NCBI GenBank assembly: GCA_021890755.1
Contig: JAKKUQ010000002.1
Coordinates: 62,001 to 126,000 of the forward strand
Reading direction: 5' to 3'
DNA: 64,000 nt
Source: Thermosediminibacteraceae bacterium
GTDB taxonomy: Bacteria > Bacillota > Thermosediminibacteria > Thermosediminibacterales > Thermosediminibacteraceae
Position 1 is the stretch's first letter, and every line of letters begins with the position of its first letter. Under the pieces are notes generated by a model that made no database searches, was not told the origin of the DNA, and worked only from the letters and a program-made list of their open reading frames with translations. A program made the translations under genes and the position numbers. This document shows, piece by piece, positions 54,325-64,000 of this stretch.

Positions 54325-55460
54325 ATATCCGGCAAAGACCCTTCCTGCACATCCGGGCTATTTGTGTAAAGCCTCGCCCCGTATCTGAAGTAAACGGGGT
54401 CAATGGCAACCGTGACCTCATCCCCTATAACGGCTCCCGTCCCCGTAAGGTCGACAGCGGTAAGCTGCATTCCTATCCTTCCCAGAATCCGGAGGGGTCT
54501 GCCGTCCATGAATACAAGTGGTACCGGATTTAAAAATTCTTTAATCTCGTGGTAAATATTCCTTAAAAGTCCTACTACCGTAAACGCGTAATTTCGCCGC
54601 TGAACTTTTAAGCCTTCAAAATAACCTACGGGGATAATCCCTATTACCGTATCCCTCGTTGTCCTGTAAGTGCGGCCGTATCCGATATAAGAACCGCGGG
54701 GGAGATTTTTCACGTCGATTATCCTGACCTTTAGGCGGGCCACCCTTTCAAGTTTGACCGAGGGGTTTTTGAACATGGTTATCCCGAAAAGGGCACTGCC
54801 AATTCTTACCATATCCAGCCGGGCTTCGGGGAAATCCATGGCAGCAACGGAATTGGCCGCATGCCTGATAGCCACTTTTATGCCGGACTGTTCCAGTTTA
54901 TCCAGTACCCTTTGAAAAACCGACAGTTGATAAAGGGTATAGTCAGGCTTTTTTGCAAAAGCCTCGGCGAAATGGGTGTATGCTCCCTCATAGATGAGGT
55001 GGGAAAAACTCTTGAGCACATCTACGACGCGGTCCAGGTCTTCATAAAGGAAACCGAATCGCCCTAAGCCCGTATCGAATTTCAGGTGTACCCGGCATGA
55101 AACGCCTTTTCGGGCGGCCGTCTTATCCAGCAGGTCAGCTCCATCCAGGTTGTAAATGGTAGGTGTTACGTCTTTTTCAATGAAGATTTCGCAATCTTCC
55201 CGCGTTACCGGGCCCGTAAGGCAAAGTATCCTGCCCTTGATACCCGCTTCCCGAAGCTCCACTGCCTCCTCCAGAAATTCAACGCCGAACCACTCGACAC
55301 CTGCTTCCTGAAGAGCCAGAGCCACCTCCCTTGCGCCGTGACCGTAGGCATCCCCCTTGACAACAGCCATAACCGGAACCCCGACTTCCCGGCGTATTGT
55401 TTCATAGTTCTTCCTCAATGCACACAAGTTCACTTCCATGTATTTTTTATATGGCTCCAT
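54321..55460 (-). CDS. alr: Alanine racemase
   Basis: A 379-aa PLP enzyme: PLP lysine in VVKGDAYGHGA (residue 35), GSALFGITMF, and the catalytic Tyr in GYGRTYRT. It makes D-alanine for peptidoglycan or spore germination control. The ATG at 55460 overlaps the femAB stop by one base (TGATG); a TTG one codon earlier is the alternative. The pair forms a cell-wall unit. Confidence 0.93.
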   Translation of the reverse strand: MEPYKKYMEVNLCALRKNYETIRREVGVPVMAVVKGDAYGHGAREVALALQEAGVEWFGVEFLEEAVELREAGIKGRILCLTGPVTREDCEIFIEKDVTPTIYNLDGADLLDKTAARKGVSCRVHLKFDTGLGRFGFLYEDLDRVVDVLKSFSHLIYEGAYTHFAEAFAKKPDYTLYQLSVFQRVLDKLEQSGIKVAIRHAANSVAAMDFPEARLDMVRIGSALFGITMFKNPSVKLERVARLKVRIIDVKNLPRGSYIGYGRTYRTTRDTVIGIIPVGYFEGLKVQRRNYAFTVVGLLRNIYHEIKEFLNPVPLVFMDGRPLRILGRIGMQLTAVDLTGTGAVIGDEVTVAIDPVYFRYGARLYTNSPDVQEGSLPDI

Positions 55461-56566
55461 CAATGCGCCCCCAGTTCATCCTTTGGGCTTTTGTTTTTAT
55501 CCTCAAATTTAGATTTCTTTAGCATAAGTGTGATTTTACGGCGAATATTTCTAAAAATAGGTATGCCCTTTTGCCATATGGCGTACCACAAAGGATCCAG
55601 TACCATGTCGAATTCCCCAATAAATTCGGTAAACTCTCCGTTAAAGCCTTTTTTGAACCTGTAAAGGCCGTACAGGGGGTTGTCGGGGTTGAGGTCCCCC
55701 GACACCCCGCGGAAATCGTATAGGGTGCAGCCCCGTTCCTTCGCCCTTTTGATCATTTCCCATTGAAGCAGGTAGTTGGGCATGACGTTTCTGTGTTCGT
55801 TGCTGCTGGCCCCGTAGAGGTACCAGCACTTGGTACCGCAAAAGAGACAGATTATTCCTGCTATGGTTTTGCCCTCGTATTCGGCCAGGGCGAGTTCCAG
55901 GTATCCCCGGGGCTCTAGACTGTCGTACATCTTTTCGAAATACTCGAGGCTTCTTACCACAAATCCATCCCTTAACCCCGTAATTTCCATTAGCCTGTGG
56001 AATTCCTTCAGGTCTTCGCGCTTTCCAATTCTTATTTTCACGCCTTTTCTCTGGGCAAGCCTTATATTGTATCTTGTCTTAGGATGGAAGCTCATAAGGA
56101 GTTCCTCTAAAGACGGTGTAATGTCCAGCCGGAATACGAAGCGCGGCTGTATACCTTCGAAATTCAAAGCTTCCATATTCTGTCTAAATCCCAGCTTCTT
56201 TAAATTATTTACCACAATTTGATCTTTTATACTTATGTCGGGATCTATTTTCAACATTATGGCATTATTCTTTCGGGCAAGTTTCCTTACGTTATCCATT
56301 AAGAATTTCAGGGTGTCGAAATCGTGCATATCGCAGACCGGGCCTCTGGGAGAATAGATTATGTTTTTGCGTATAATAGGAAGCTGCCTCAAGAGTAAAA
56401 GCATTGAGGCCTTTACTGCGCCTTTATCCTCGACCATTACGTATATCGGGCGCCAGTTGTCTTCCTTTACCTTAGCCCATTCTAAGGTCTGGAGCACATG
56501 GCCTTTCGGATGGGTTTCTACAAATTTTGTATATTTAGAAGGATCCCCGTTTATTATAAACTCCAT
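55460..56566 (-). CDS. FemAB-family peptidoglycan bridge aminoacyltransferase
   Basis: ATG 56566 (MEFIINGDPSKYTKFV) lies eight bases after AGGAG. The 368-aa protein has the two GNAT-like halves of FemABX enzymes: HPKGHVLQTLEWAKVKEDNW, FRLDITPSLEELLMSFHPKT, YLYGASSNEHRNVMPNYLLQ. They add amino acids from aminoacyl-tRNA to lipid II side chains. It is coupled to alr. Confidence 0.88.
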   Translation of the reverse strand: MEFIINGDPSKYTKFVETHPKGHVLQTLEWAKVKEDNWRPIYVMVEDKGAVKASMLLLLRQLPIIRKNIIYSPRGPVCDMHDFDTLKFLMDNVRKLARKNNAIMLKIDPDISIKDQIVVNNLKKLGFRQNMEALNFEGIQPRFVFRLDITPSLEELLMSFHPKTRYNIRLAQRKGVKIRIGKREDLKEFHRLMEITGLRDGFVVRSLEYFEKMYDSLEPRGYLELALAEYEGKTIAGIICLFCGTKCWYLYGASSNEHRNVMPNYLLQWEMIKRAKERGCTLYDFRGVSGDLNPDNPLYGLYRFKKGFNGEFTEFIGEFDMVLDPLWYAIWQKGIPIFRNIRRKITLMLKKSKFEDKNKSPKDELGAH

Positions 56567-56689
56567 CTGCACTTCTCCTTTTATGAGCAACTATTTTCTT
56601 ATACCTATTATCCTTAACGGCAATGCCAATGTCAATATGGTAATTTTTTGAAAATTGCCATTAGCCGTTCCTTTCCACATCCGATAAAT

Positions 56690-57868
56690 CTATTCGTCTC
56701 CCCTCAGGTTTTTCAGGCGCCGCAGGGCTTTTTCGGCCGGCATTAAAGCTAGTTTCCTTTCGATGGAGTCTTCCTGAAAGAGGCTCTTTGTAATTTCTAA
56801 GGACTTGCTGTAACACTCTTCCGCTTTATCGTATAACTTTAAGCCTTCATAGCTTTTGCCCATGTCAATCAAAGCCTCGGCTTTGATTTTCTTCAAAAAT
56901 GCGGGCTCCTCTTGCTCGCCGGAATACCCGGGCTCTTTTGCCTTCATAACATCATTCAAAATACTTATAGCTTCTTGGTACTGGCCCAGGTCATTATAAG
57001 CTCTGGCTTTGACAATCTTGAACCTATAATCCTGCGGGTAATCCCCTTTTAGAGAAAGGCCTTTTTCCACTGATTTCAAAGCTTCCTCCGGCATGCCCGC
57101 CTTTTGCTGGGCATCGGCCAGGTAATACCAGAGGACAGGTGCATCTGGCGCTTTTTTAAGCTGTTCTTCATAGTATTCAACTACTTTTGGAAAATACTCT
57201 CGGTACAGGTCTTCCGCAGGGACAAGGCCAATTTCATACCAGCGGAGCACATCCACGGCCATGGCGGTAATGGTATCCTTCTGCCAGACCGCAAGGTACG
57301 CCCTTTTATCTGAGCCCTTTTCGTTGCTATTGCTCTCAAGATGCAGTATTTCCACCATGTGATAGGCCGTTGTGGCAATCTTCTTCAGCGTGTCCTCCTG
57401 CCAGGAGAAAATATCAAGGCCGTTTCCGGCGGAGGCCCCGATGGTGGTCCCGATGAGTACTTCGGGGTTTCCATCGCCGGTTATATCAGCAAATTCCATC
57501 AAATCCAGGGCATATCCGAAGCCCTGCTGCTCCCATACCTTCTGCCACTTGCCATCCTTGAATTTGAGCAACAAAGCCCCAAGTTCGTTGGTGTTGTTTC
57601 CAACCCGGTAAACGGCTAAAATCTCGCTTTTTCCATCGGCATCTAGGTCCTTTTGCCGGATGGCGGGGCCTGAACTATACTGTTCGAGCTGTGCCCCCGA
57701 AGGCAGGAATTTCTGGACTATGGGGACTATGTCCTCTTCATTTTCGACCGAAGTGTTAACCGGCTGCGGAGGTCTTATGGTGCTGGCTGGAGAGGGTAGT
57801 ATGCTGCAGGCGGCGAGCAGCAATGTCCAGGAGATAATAATTGCCGCAAACATTTTTAAACGGATCAT
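56690..57868 (-). CDS. FG-GAP/TPR lipoprotein
   Basis: ATG 57868 (MIRLKMFAAII) follows GGAGGG. A signal peptide ends in lipobox LLAAC. Residues about 60-200 contain VCBS/FG-GAP-like strands with calcium-style loops (DLDADGKSEI, DITGDGNPEVLIG), residues about 225-390 contain TPR pairs (PDAPVLWYYLADAQQKAGMP). An outer-face scaffold or binding role is inferred. Confidence 0.82.
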   Translation of the reverse strand: MIRLKMFAAIIISWTLLLAACSILPSPASTIRPPQPVNTSVENEEDIVPIVQKFLPSGAQLEQYSSGPAIRQKDLDADGKSEILAVYRVGNNTNELGALLLKFKDGKWQKVWEQQGFGYALDLMEFADITGDGNPEVLIGTTIGASAGNGLDIFSWQEDTLKKIATTAYHMVEILHLESNSNEKGSDKRAYLAVWQKDTITAMAVDVLRWYEIGLVPAEDLYREYFPKVVEYYEEQLKKAPDAPVLWYYLADAQQKAGMPEEALKSVEKGLSLKGDYPQDYRFKIVKARAYNDLGQYQEAISILNDVMKAKEPGYSGEQEEPAFLKKIKAEALIDMGKSYEGLKLYDKAEECYSKSLEITKSLFQEDSIERKLALMPAEKALRRLKNLRGDE

Positions 57869-57999
57869 TAACATCCCTCCGTTGAAGCTTATCACGCAGG
57901 TTTAGCCTTAGCTAAGGTAATTCCCCTGCTGCAATAATAAGTATAATCATTGCAAGCAAAAAAAGGGTTAGTAAAACGTTAAAAATGGTTACAAAAAAG

Positions 58000-59457
58000 T
58001 TAAGCGGGCAATATGACCTCGACCCGGGTTCCCTTTCCGGGCGCGCTTGTAATTTCCATGCGCCCACCATGGAGTCTTACTATCTCGTCGCAAATGGCAA
58101 GCCCGAGTCCGCTGCCCGGCTGTTTGCTTTTTGCCTTATAAAATTTTTTGGTAACGTAGGGGAGGTCCTCCGGCGCTATGCCGCAGCCAGTATCCTCCAC
58201 AATTATTTTCACAATACCGTTTGCACTTTCAGCTTTGACCCGGACGCTCCCGCCGGCCGGGGTGAATTTAAAGGCGTTGTCCAGAAGATTTATGAGCACC
58301 TGTTTTATGCGGTTTTCGTCCGCTGTTATTTCAGGAAGTCCCTGCTGTGCATATACTTCAAATTCTACAGCCTGTCGCCGTGCCCTTTGCATCATCTGGG
58401 TTTTTATATAGTTGAGTGTATCAACAAGCGCGACTTTATCCAAATTCAGCTTGATTGTCCCGGCCTCAAACCTTGAAAAATCAAGGAGTTCCTCCACCAG
58501 CTCCGAAAGCCTTTCGCTCTCTTTGGTTATTATTTCAAGACCTTCTATTAACTCATCCAAATTCAGTTCCTGGACTCCAGCGTTTTCCGGTAATTTCCTG
58601 TTTTCCCTGATATGATTCCCTCCTGCCTTTAAATTTTCCCGAATGGCAGAAAGCAGCGTGATGGTCCATCCTTTAATAGCTGTAAGCGGCGTTCGGAGTT
58701 CGTGGGATACGGATGCTATAAATTCATTTTTTAGCTCCTCCTGCCTCATTATTTCCTGCGCCATGAAGTTTAAGGTATCTGAAAGCCTCCCTATTTCATC
58801 ATCGTATCTTTTTGGAGCCCTTGCCGTAAATTTACCCTTTGCCATCTCTTCCGCCACACGGGTTATCTCGTTCAGGGGCTTTATAATGGTTTGTGAAAGT
58901 ATAACGGCAGCAAAAACAGATATAATCACCGCCGCCAAACCTATAGAAATGAGAATAACATCGATTTTGCCTACCACATCATTTACGCCCTCTAAAGAAG
59001 TCACAAATCGCACAACCCCGACCACGGTATCGCCGGATTTCAGGGGATATGAGACCGCCAGCACCCTTTCACCGGTACCGGGCATCCTCCCCTTCCATTT
59101 AGAAGGAAGCCCCTGCAGCGCATTTTTCACATCCTGGGTGTCGACCACCCCGCCGGGTATAGAAAACTGCGAATCTGCAAGCAGCCTTGCTTCTTCGTCA
59201 ATTATCTGCACCTGGGCGGAAGTAGGAGCCGAAAAGCTTTCTAGCAGAGCATCGGCGTTCTTTTCAAGGAAGCCATCCCCCGCCAGATATTGCCGGTAGA
59301 AATTTGCCGAGACTTCCGCCTGTTTTGACAGCACTTCTTCCACATTGCCGAAATAATACTGTCTTACGGATATTATTAGAATAATTTCGAAAATTATAAC
59401 CGTCAGTAAGATGACAGCAAGAAAACTCTTCAAAAGTCTTGCTTTTATTCCCTTCAA
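58000..59457 (-). CDS. Sensor histidine kinase with HAMP domain
   Basis: A 485-aa protein: helix at 10-30, external sensor (about 35-165), helix at 170-190, HAMP (SQTIIKPLNEITRVAEEMAK), HisKA box FIASVSHELRTPLTAIKG with phosphoacceptor His, and HATPase (VEDTGCGIAPEDL, SGLGLAICDEIVRLHGG). TTG 59457 follows GGAGG at 9 bases. It lies 16 bp after its response regulator. Signal unknown; PhoR- or ResE-like by layout, but without PAS domain. Confidence 0.93.
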   Translation of the reverse strand: MKGIKARLLKSFLAVILLTVIIFEIILIISVRQYYFGNVEEVLSKQAEVSANFYRQYLAGDGFLEKNADALLESFSAPTSAQVQIIDEEARLLADSQFSIPGGVVDTQDVKNALQGLPSKWKGRMPGTGERVLAVSYPLKSGDTVVGVVRFVTSLEGVNDVVGKIDVILISIGLAAVIISVFAAVILSQTIIKPLNEITRVAEEMAKGKFTARAPKRYDDEIGRLSDTLNFMAQEIMRQEELKNEFIASVSHELRTPLTAIKGWTITLLSAIRENLKAGGNHIRENRKLPENAGVQELNLDELIEGLEIITKESERLSELVEELLDFSRFEAGTIKLNLDKVALVDTLNYIKTQMMQRARRQAVEFEVYAQQGLPEITADENRIKQVLINLLDNAFKFTPAGGSVRVKAESANGIVKIIVEDTGCGIAPEDLPYVTKKFYKAKSKQPGSGLGLAICDEIVRLHGGRMEITSAPGKGTRVEVILPA

Positions 59458-59473
59458 TACTTTTTCCCTCCAG

Positions 59474-60175
59474 TTAATCCTCCTGTTTCCATCGGTAACC
59501 TATTCCCCATACCGTCTCGATATATTCAGGCCTTCCGGGGTCATCCTCTACCTTTTCCCTTAGCCTCCTTATATGCACGTCCACCGTCTTGGGATCCCCT
59601 ATATAGTCCGTACCCCAGACCGCATTCAGAATCTCATCCCGGCTAAAGGCCTTTCCGGGGTTTTTCATAAAAAGCGCCATCAGGTCAAATTCCCTGGGCG
59701 TAAGGTCCAGCTCTTCACCCTTTTTTAAAACCCGGTGCCCTTTCAGGTCCAATACAAACGGCCCCGAGGAAATTTTCTCATCTTCCAAACCGGCCTTTCG
59801 AATCCGGCGCAGCACCGCCCGGATCCTCGCCGTAAGCTCCAGGGGGTTGAAAGGCTTGACCATATAATCGTCAGCCCCCAGTTCCAAGCCCATGATTTTA
59901 TCCATGTCCTGGCCCCGGGCCGTCAGCATGATAACGGCCACATCGGGCAGTTTCTCTCTAAGGATGCGGCACACTTCAAAACCGTCCATGCCCGGGAGCA
60001 TCACGTCCAGCACCACAAGGTCGGGCTTTTCCTCTATGGCTTTCCTTACTGCCTCCTCCCCGGAAGCCGCCTCAATCACCTCATAGCCGTTCCTCTTTAA
60101 GTTTATCACGATAAAGCGGCGTATGGAATTCTCATCCTCTACTACCATTATTTTCCAGCTAGATATCTGCTGCAC
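59474..60175 (-). CDS. OmpR/PhoB-family response regulator
   Basis: A 233-aa regulator: receiver (VVEDENSIRRF, phosphoacceptor in LVVLDVMLPGMDG, VKPFNPLEL) and winged helix (LTPREFDLMALFMKNPGKAF, VDVHIRRLREKVEDD). GTG 60175 follows GGGGG. As the only OmpR-type regulator in the window it is a candidate for the factor that binds the pstS Pho box, but this is not established. Confidence 0.93.
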   Translation of the reverse strand: MQQISSWKIMVVEDENSIRRFIVINLKRNGYEVIEAASGEEAVRKAIEEKPDLVVLDVMLPGMDGFEVCRILREKLPDVAVIMLTARGQDMDKIMGLELGADDYMVKPFNPLELTARIRAVLRRIRKAGLEDEKISSGPFVLDLKGHRVLKKGEELDLTPREFDLMALFMKNPGKAFSRDEILNAVWGTDYIGDPKTVDVHIRRLREKVEDDPGRPEYIETVWGIGYRWKQED

Positions 60176-60195
60176 TGCCGAGCCCCCTTTACCTA

Positions 60196-60227
60196 CAAAA
60201 ATAAGCCCCTTTTTTTGAGAGGCTTAT
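60196..60227 (-). terminator. Terminator before the two-component operon
   Basis: ATAAGCC (60201-60207) pairs with GGCTTAT (60221-60227), followed on the minus strand by TTTTTG. It ends the small gene transcript at 60295. Confidence 0.7.
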
Positions 60228-60294
60228 CTTATCTTTACCTTATATTGAAAATCCCCCTCGATTTTATTATAACATAACGAGAAGATAAAAGCAT

Positions 60295-60615
60295 TTACCC
60301 CGCTTTCTTTTGGAGCCGGGCGACGGTATAGTACGTCGGCCGATCCTGGACGATTGCGTAATATTCGGCTTCCAGCATCAGGCCGTTATACTTTAAGACT
60401 ACTTCCCTCAGTTTTTCCTGCGATACATTTTCCAAAAAAGCAACTATAACCGCTTTTTTGGCCCTTCTCCTTCCGGCCGCCGCTTCAATCGATTTATTGT
60501 CTACCGCCGGGATGATGTCGATAATCGTGCCGTCCTCTCTTAACAGAGCCGCCACAAACACAGGTCTTGGAGCTTTGGCAAGCTTTCTCCTTACCTCAAA
60601 TACAACCGAATTCAT
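60295..60615 (-). CDS. Conserved small protein of unknown function
   Basis: ATG 60615 (MNSVVFEVRRKLAKAPRP) has GGGGGGAA upstream; the frame stays open to 60654. The 106-aa product has strands and a helix (FVAALLREDGTIIDIIPAVD, RRRAKKAVIVAFLENVSQ) and a C-terminal EAEYYAIVQDRPTYY. No family is recognised and no membrane part is seen. It stands alone between terminators. Confidence 0.65.
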   Translation of the reverse strand: MNSVVFEVRRKLAKAPRPVFVAALLREDGTIIDIIPAVDNKSIEAAAGRRRAKKAVIVAFLENVSQEKLREVVLKYNGLMLEAEYYAIVQDRPTYYTVARLQKKAG

Positions 60616-60820
60616 AAAAAATTCCCCCCTTTGTGTCCTCAATGAAGTGGACAAAACCCACCTATGTTAAACTTATATGCATCCTGTCTTCGTTTTTATG
60701 CCGGATTTTTGTCGAACAAGTGTTCTCACTATTAACTATATAACATCTAACGCGAACTTTCAACAGGCAAAGTGAGTTTTGAAGAAGGCATACGACTTTG
60801 GGAGGAAAAGAGGAATAATT

Positions 60821-60863
60821 AAAAAAAAGAGGCAAGCCTTCATATATGCGGCTTGCCTCTTTT
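60821..60863 (-). terminator. Terminator of groESL
   Basis: AAAAGAGGCAAGCC and its complement (60825-60838, 60850-60863), with T run on the minus strand, 19 bp after the groEL stop. Confidence 0.9.
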
Positions 60864-60881
60864 TATCACAGGATTTTTTAA

Positions 60882-62495
<1,614 letters not shown>

Positions 62496-62518
62496 CTATG
62501 TACCTCCCCTTTGATCTC

Positions 62519-62803
62519 TTATTCTAAAATAGCTAGAATATCGCTATGCCTGAGGATTAGATATTCTTCATCATCAATCTTTACCTCAGTTCCGGCGTAT
62601 TTTGAGAATATTACTTTGTCTCCCACTTTGACTTCCAGGGGTACTTTCTTGCCGTCGATGATCTCGCCCGTTCCTACCGCAATTACTTCACCTTTTTGGG
62701 GCTTTTCCTTTGCCGTGTCAGGCAGGACTATGCCACCTTTGGTCTTTTCTTCCTTTTCCAGCACCTTGATGACTACACGATCACCCAATGGCTTTATATT
62801 CAT
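62519..62803 (-). CDS. groES: Co-chaperonin GroES
   Basis: A 94-aa protein: [19 protein letters not shown], mobile loop [18 protein letters not shown], and the roof [17 protein letters not shown]. It caps GroEL. First gene of the operon, 59 bp after the CIRCE element. Confidence 0.98.
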   Translation of the reverse strand: MNIKPLGDRVVIKVLEKEEKTKGGIVLPDTAKEKPQKGEVIAVGTGEIIDGKKVPLEVKVGDKVIFSKYAGTEVKIDDEEYLILRHSDILAILE

Positions 62804-62861
62804 GTTAACCCTCCCTCAAATGTAATTTAAAATTTTATCCTTCAATATTAATTAATTATTA

Positions 62862-62888
62862 TTAGCACTCTCTTTAAGTGAGTGCTAA
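62862..62888. promoter_or_regulatory. CIRCE element (HrcA operator)
   Basis: The exact inverted repeat TTAGCACTC-N9-GAGTGCTAA, the standard HrcA site, sits between the promoter and groES. It keeps groESL repressed until heat shock. Confidence 0.97.
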
Positions 62889-62899
62889 TAGCAATTTAT

Positions 62900-62928
62900 A
62901 TCATATCTTAATAAATTTATAAAATCAA
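62900..62928 (-). promoter_or_regulatory. SigA-type promoter of groESL
   Basis: On the minus strand TTGATT (62923-62928) and TATGAT (62900-62905) are 17 bp apart, just upstream of CIRCE. Confidence 0.65.
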
Positions 62929-63090
62929 TTTCATACCTCGGCCTAAATTCTATAAAATTCTACTTTTATACTGGATTTTTGTGCCGTTTTTTCTTTATTC
63001 TTTCAAATTCTAGGCTAATCTCCACATCGCATTTACTAGCTTTATTTTATCCGTCATTTGACAAAATTATACAAAATATACATTATTTGT

Positions 63091-64000
63091 CTATTTCCCA
63101 CAGTCTCTTACGCCGCCGTTTAGAAGTTCCACGGCGTGAGGGATGGCAGGCAGCACTACTTCTAAATTTTCGCGGACCGCTTTTGGACTTCCCGGCAGGT
63201 TGATTATAAGGGTCTTTCCGCGGATGCCGGCAAGACCCCTTGAAAGCATGGCATGTGGGGTCTTTTCGAGGCTTTTATACCTCATTGCTTCAGCTATTCC
63301 GGGAACCACTTTTTCCACCACCGCAAGAGTGGCTTCCGGTGTATTATCCCTCGGCGAAAGTCCGGTCCCGCCTGTAGTTAGCACAAGATCCAACCCTTTT
63401 TCGCACATCGCAATGAGGGAACTTTTTATCGCCTCCAGGTCATCGGGAACTACAGCGTACTCCTCTACCCTTCCGTTTATGGTCTCAATCATTTCCTCTA
63501 TCACTTTGCCGCTTTTGTCTTCCCTTTCGCCCCGGGCTCCCCGGTCGCTGGCAGTCAAGATCCCTACCCTGATTAAGGGCATCACTTTTATCTCATCCCC
63601 CTCTGAAACCACGCCCCCTCGCAAAACTCGGGCGAAAATACCTTCTCTTGGCATTATGCAGTCCCCCGCCTGGCGGAAGATCGCGCAGCGGCTATGGCAC
63701 TCCTTCCCTATCTGGGTCACTTCAAGCAGCACATCGCTAATCTTTAGCCTTGTCCCAACCGGCAGGCAAGCAAGGTCTATTCCCTCCGTGGTGATGTTTT
63801 CCGCAAAATCGCCTGGCCCCACCGAAAGGCCCTTTTCCTTCATTTTTTCTATGCTTTCCACAGCCAAAAGGCTCACCTGGCGGTGCCACGCACCTGCGTG
63901 GGCATCCCCTTCAAAGCCAAAGTTTTCAATTAGCCTCGCTTTTCCTACACTCTTCTTTTTTTCTCCCTTTTTGGCACTTATGCAAACCGCCACTACTTTT
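63091..64000 (-). CDS. MOSC domain fused to MogA/MoaB-like molybdopterin protein (5' end cut by window)
   Basis: The frame is open to the window edge; residues before GTG 63993 read KV-V-AVCISAKKG, so the true start probably lies outside. Residues about 1-140 are a MOSC domain (GFEGDAHAGAWHRQVSLLAV, KECHSRCAIF with conserved Cys), 142-300 a MogA/MoaB domain (GILTASDRGARGEREDKSGK, TTGGTGLSPRDNTPEATLAV). MOSC proteins handle Mo-cofactor sulfur, MogA-type domains bind molybdopterin, so a combined cofactor maturation role is inferred. Confidence 0.9.
   Translation of the reverse strand, partial: KVVAVCISAKKGEKKKSVGKARLIENFGFEGDAHAGAWHRQVSLLAVESIEKMKEKGLSVGPGDFAENITTEGIDLACLPVGTRLKISDVLLEVTQIGKECHSRCAIFRQAGDCIMPREGIFARVLRGGVVSEGDEIKVMPLIRVGILTASDRGARGEREDKSGKVIEEMIETINGRVEEYAVVPDDLEAIKSSLIAMCEKGLDLVLTTGGTGLSPRDNTPEATLAVVEKVVPGIAEAMRYKSLEKTPHAMLSRGLAGIRGKTLIINLPGSPKAVRENLEVVLPAIPHAVELLNGGVRDCGK

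Overview
This window looks like chromosome from an anaerobic, probably thermophilic, endospore-forming clostridial Firmicute (Thermosediminibacterales/Thermoanaerobacterales-like; this placement is inference). Pointers are: strong AAGGAGG-type ribosome sites with many TTG/GTG starts, a CIRCE-controlled groESL, DegS/DegU, a YjcZ-type spore peptide, a LysM-deacetylase, a 2-hydroxyacyl-CoA dehydratase/activase pair, and the bifunctional fructose-bisphosphate aldolase/phosphatase typical of archaea and thermophilic bacteria. Most genes lie on the minus strand.

Layout. 0-5.3 kb: edge of a membrane histidine kinase, a YjcZ-like peptide, a dehydratase/activase pair, then an arsM-MarR unit with an operator over its own promoter. 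5.4-18.1 kb is accessory: cobyric acid synthase, two nuclease-like proteins of unknown role, a LysM-deacetylase, tmRNA, Pit phosphate transport with its DUF47 partner, a beta-CASP-like hydrolase, and an HNH/DGQHR-like protein set between broken genes. 18.1-26.2 kb: lplA, then a tight run recD2-larE-larB-larC-gltX-HD (nickel-pincer cofactor synthesis). 26.3-30.5 kb: signalling (GGDEF protein, DegU, DegS). 30.6-36.2 kb: a six-gene run (arginase family, MTA phosphorylase, PPC protein, class II aldolase, HEAT protein, metK) that reads as one S-adenosylmethionine/polyamine/methylthioadenosine unit, followed by a MetPS-like amino acid symporter. 37.9-45 kb: FBP aldolase/phosphatase, pstSCAB behind a four-repeat Pho box, guaA, and 5-formyl-THF cyclo-ligase. 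45-48.4 kb is decayed (frameshifted small genes, a murQ pseudogene). 48.4-53 kb: DMT transporter, nagR-nagB-nagA with an operator, and comB. 53-57.9 kb: 5'-truncated MFS gene, alanine racemase, FemAB-type ligase, FG-GAP/TPR lipoprotein. 58-64 kb: two-component pair, groESL, and a MOSC-MogA fusion cut by the window edge.

Two themes stand out. First, the housekeeping reading frames are intact over their full length, whereas at least seven short accessory loci carry one-base frameshifts or truncations. That argues for real gene decay more than for poor sequence. Second, several operons link functions in an informative way: SAM made by MetK, used for polyamines, and its by-product MTA recycled; PhoP-type control of Pst; and cysteine-rich MarR control of arsenic methylation. 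The least explained locus is the HNH/DGQHR-like gene at 16.35-17.85 kb and its damaged neighbours. No CRISPR array, rRNA, tRNA or intact insertion sequence was seen.
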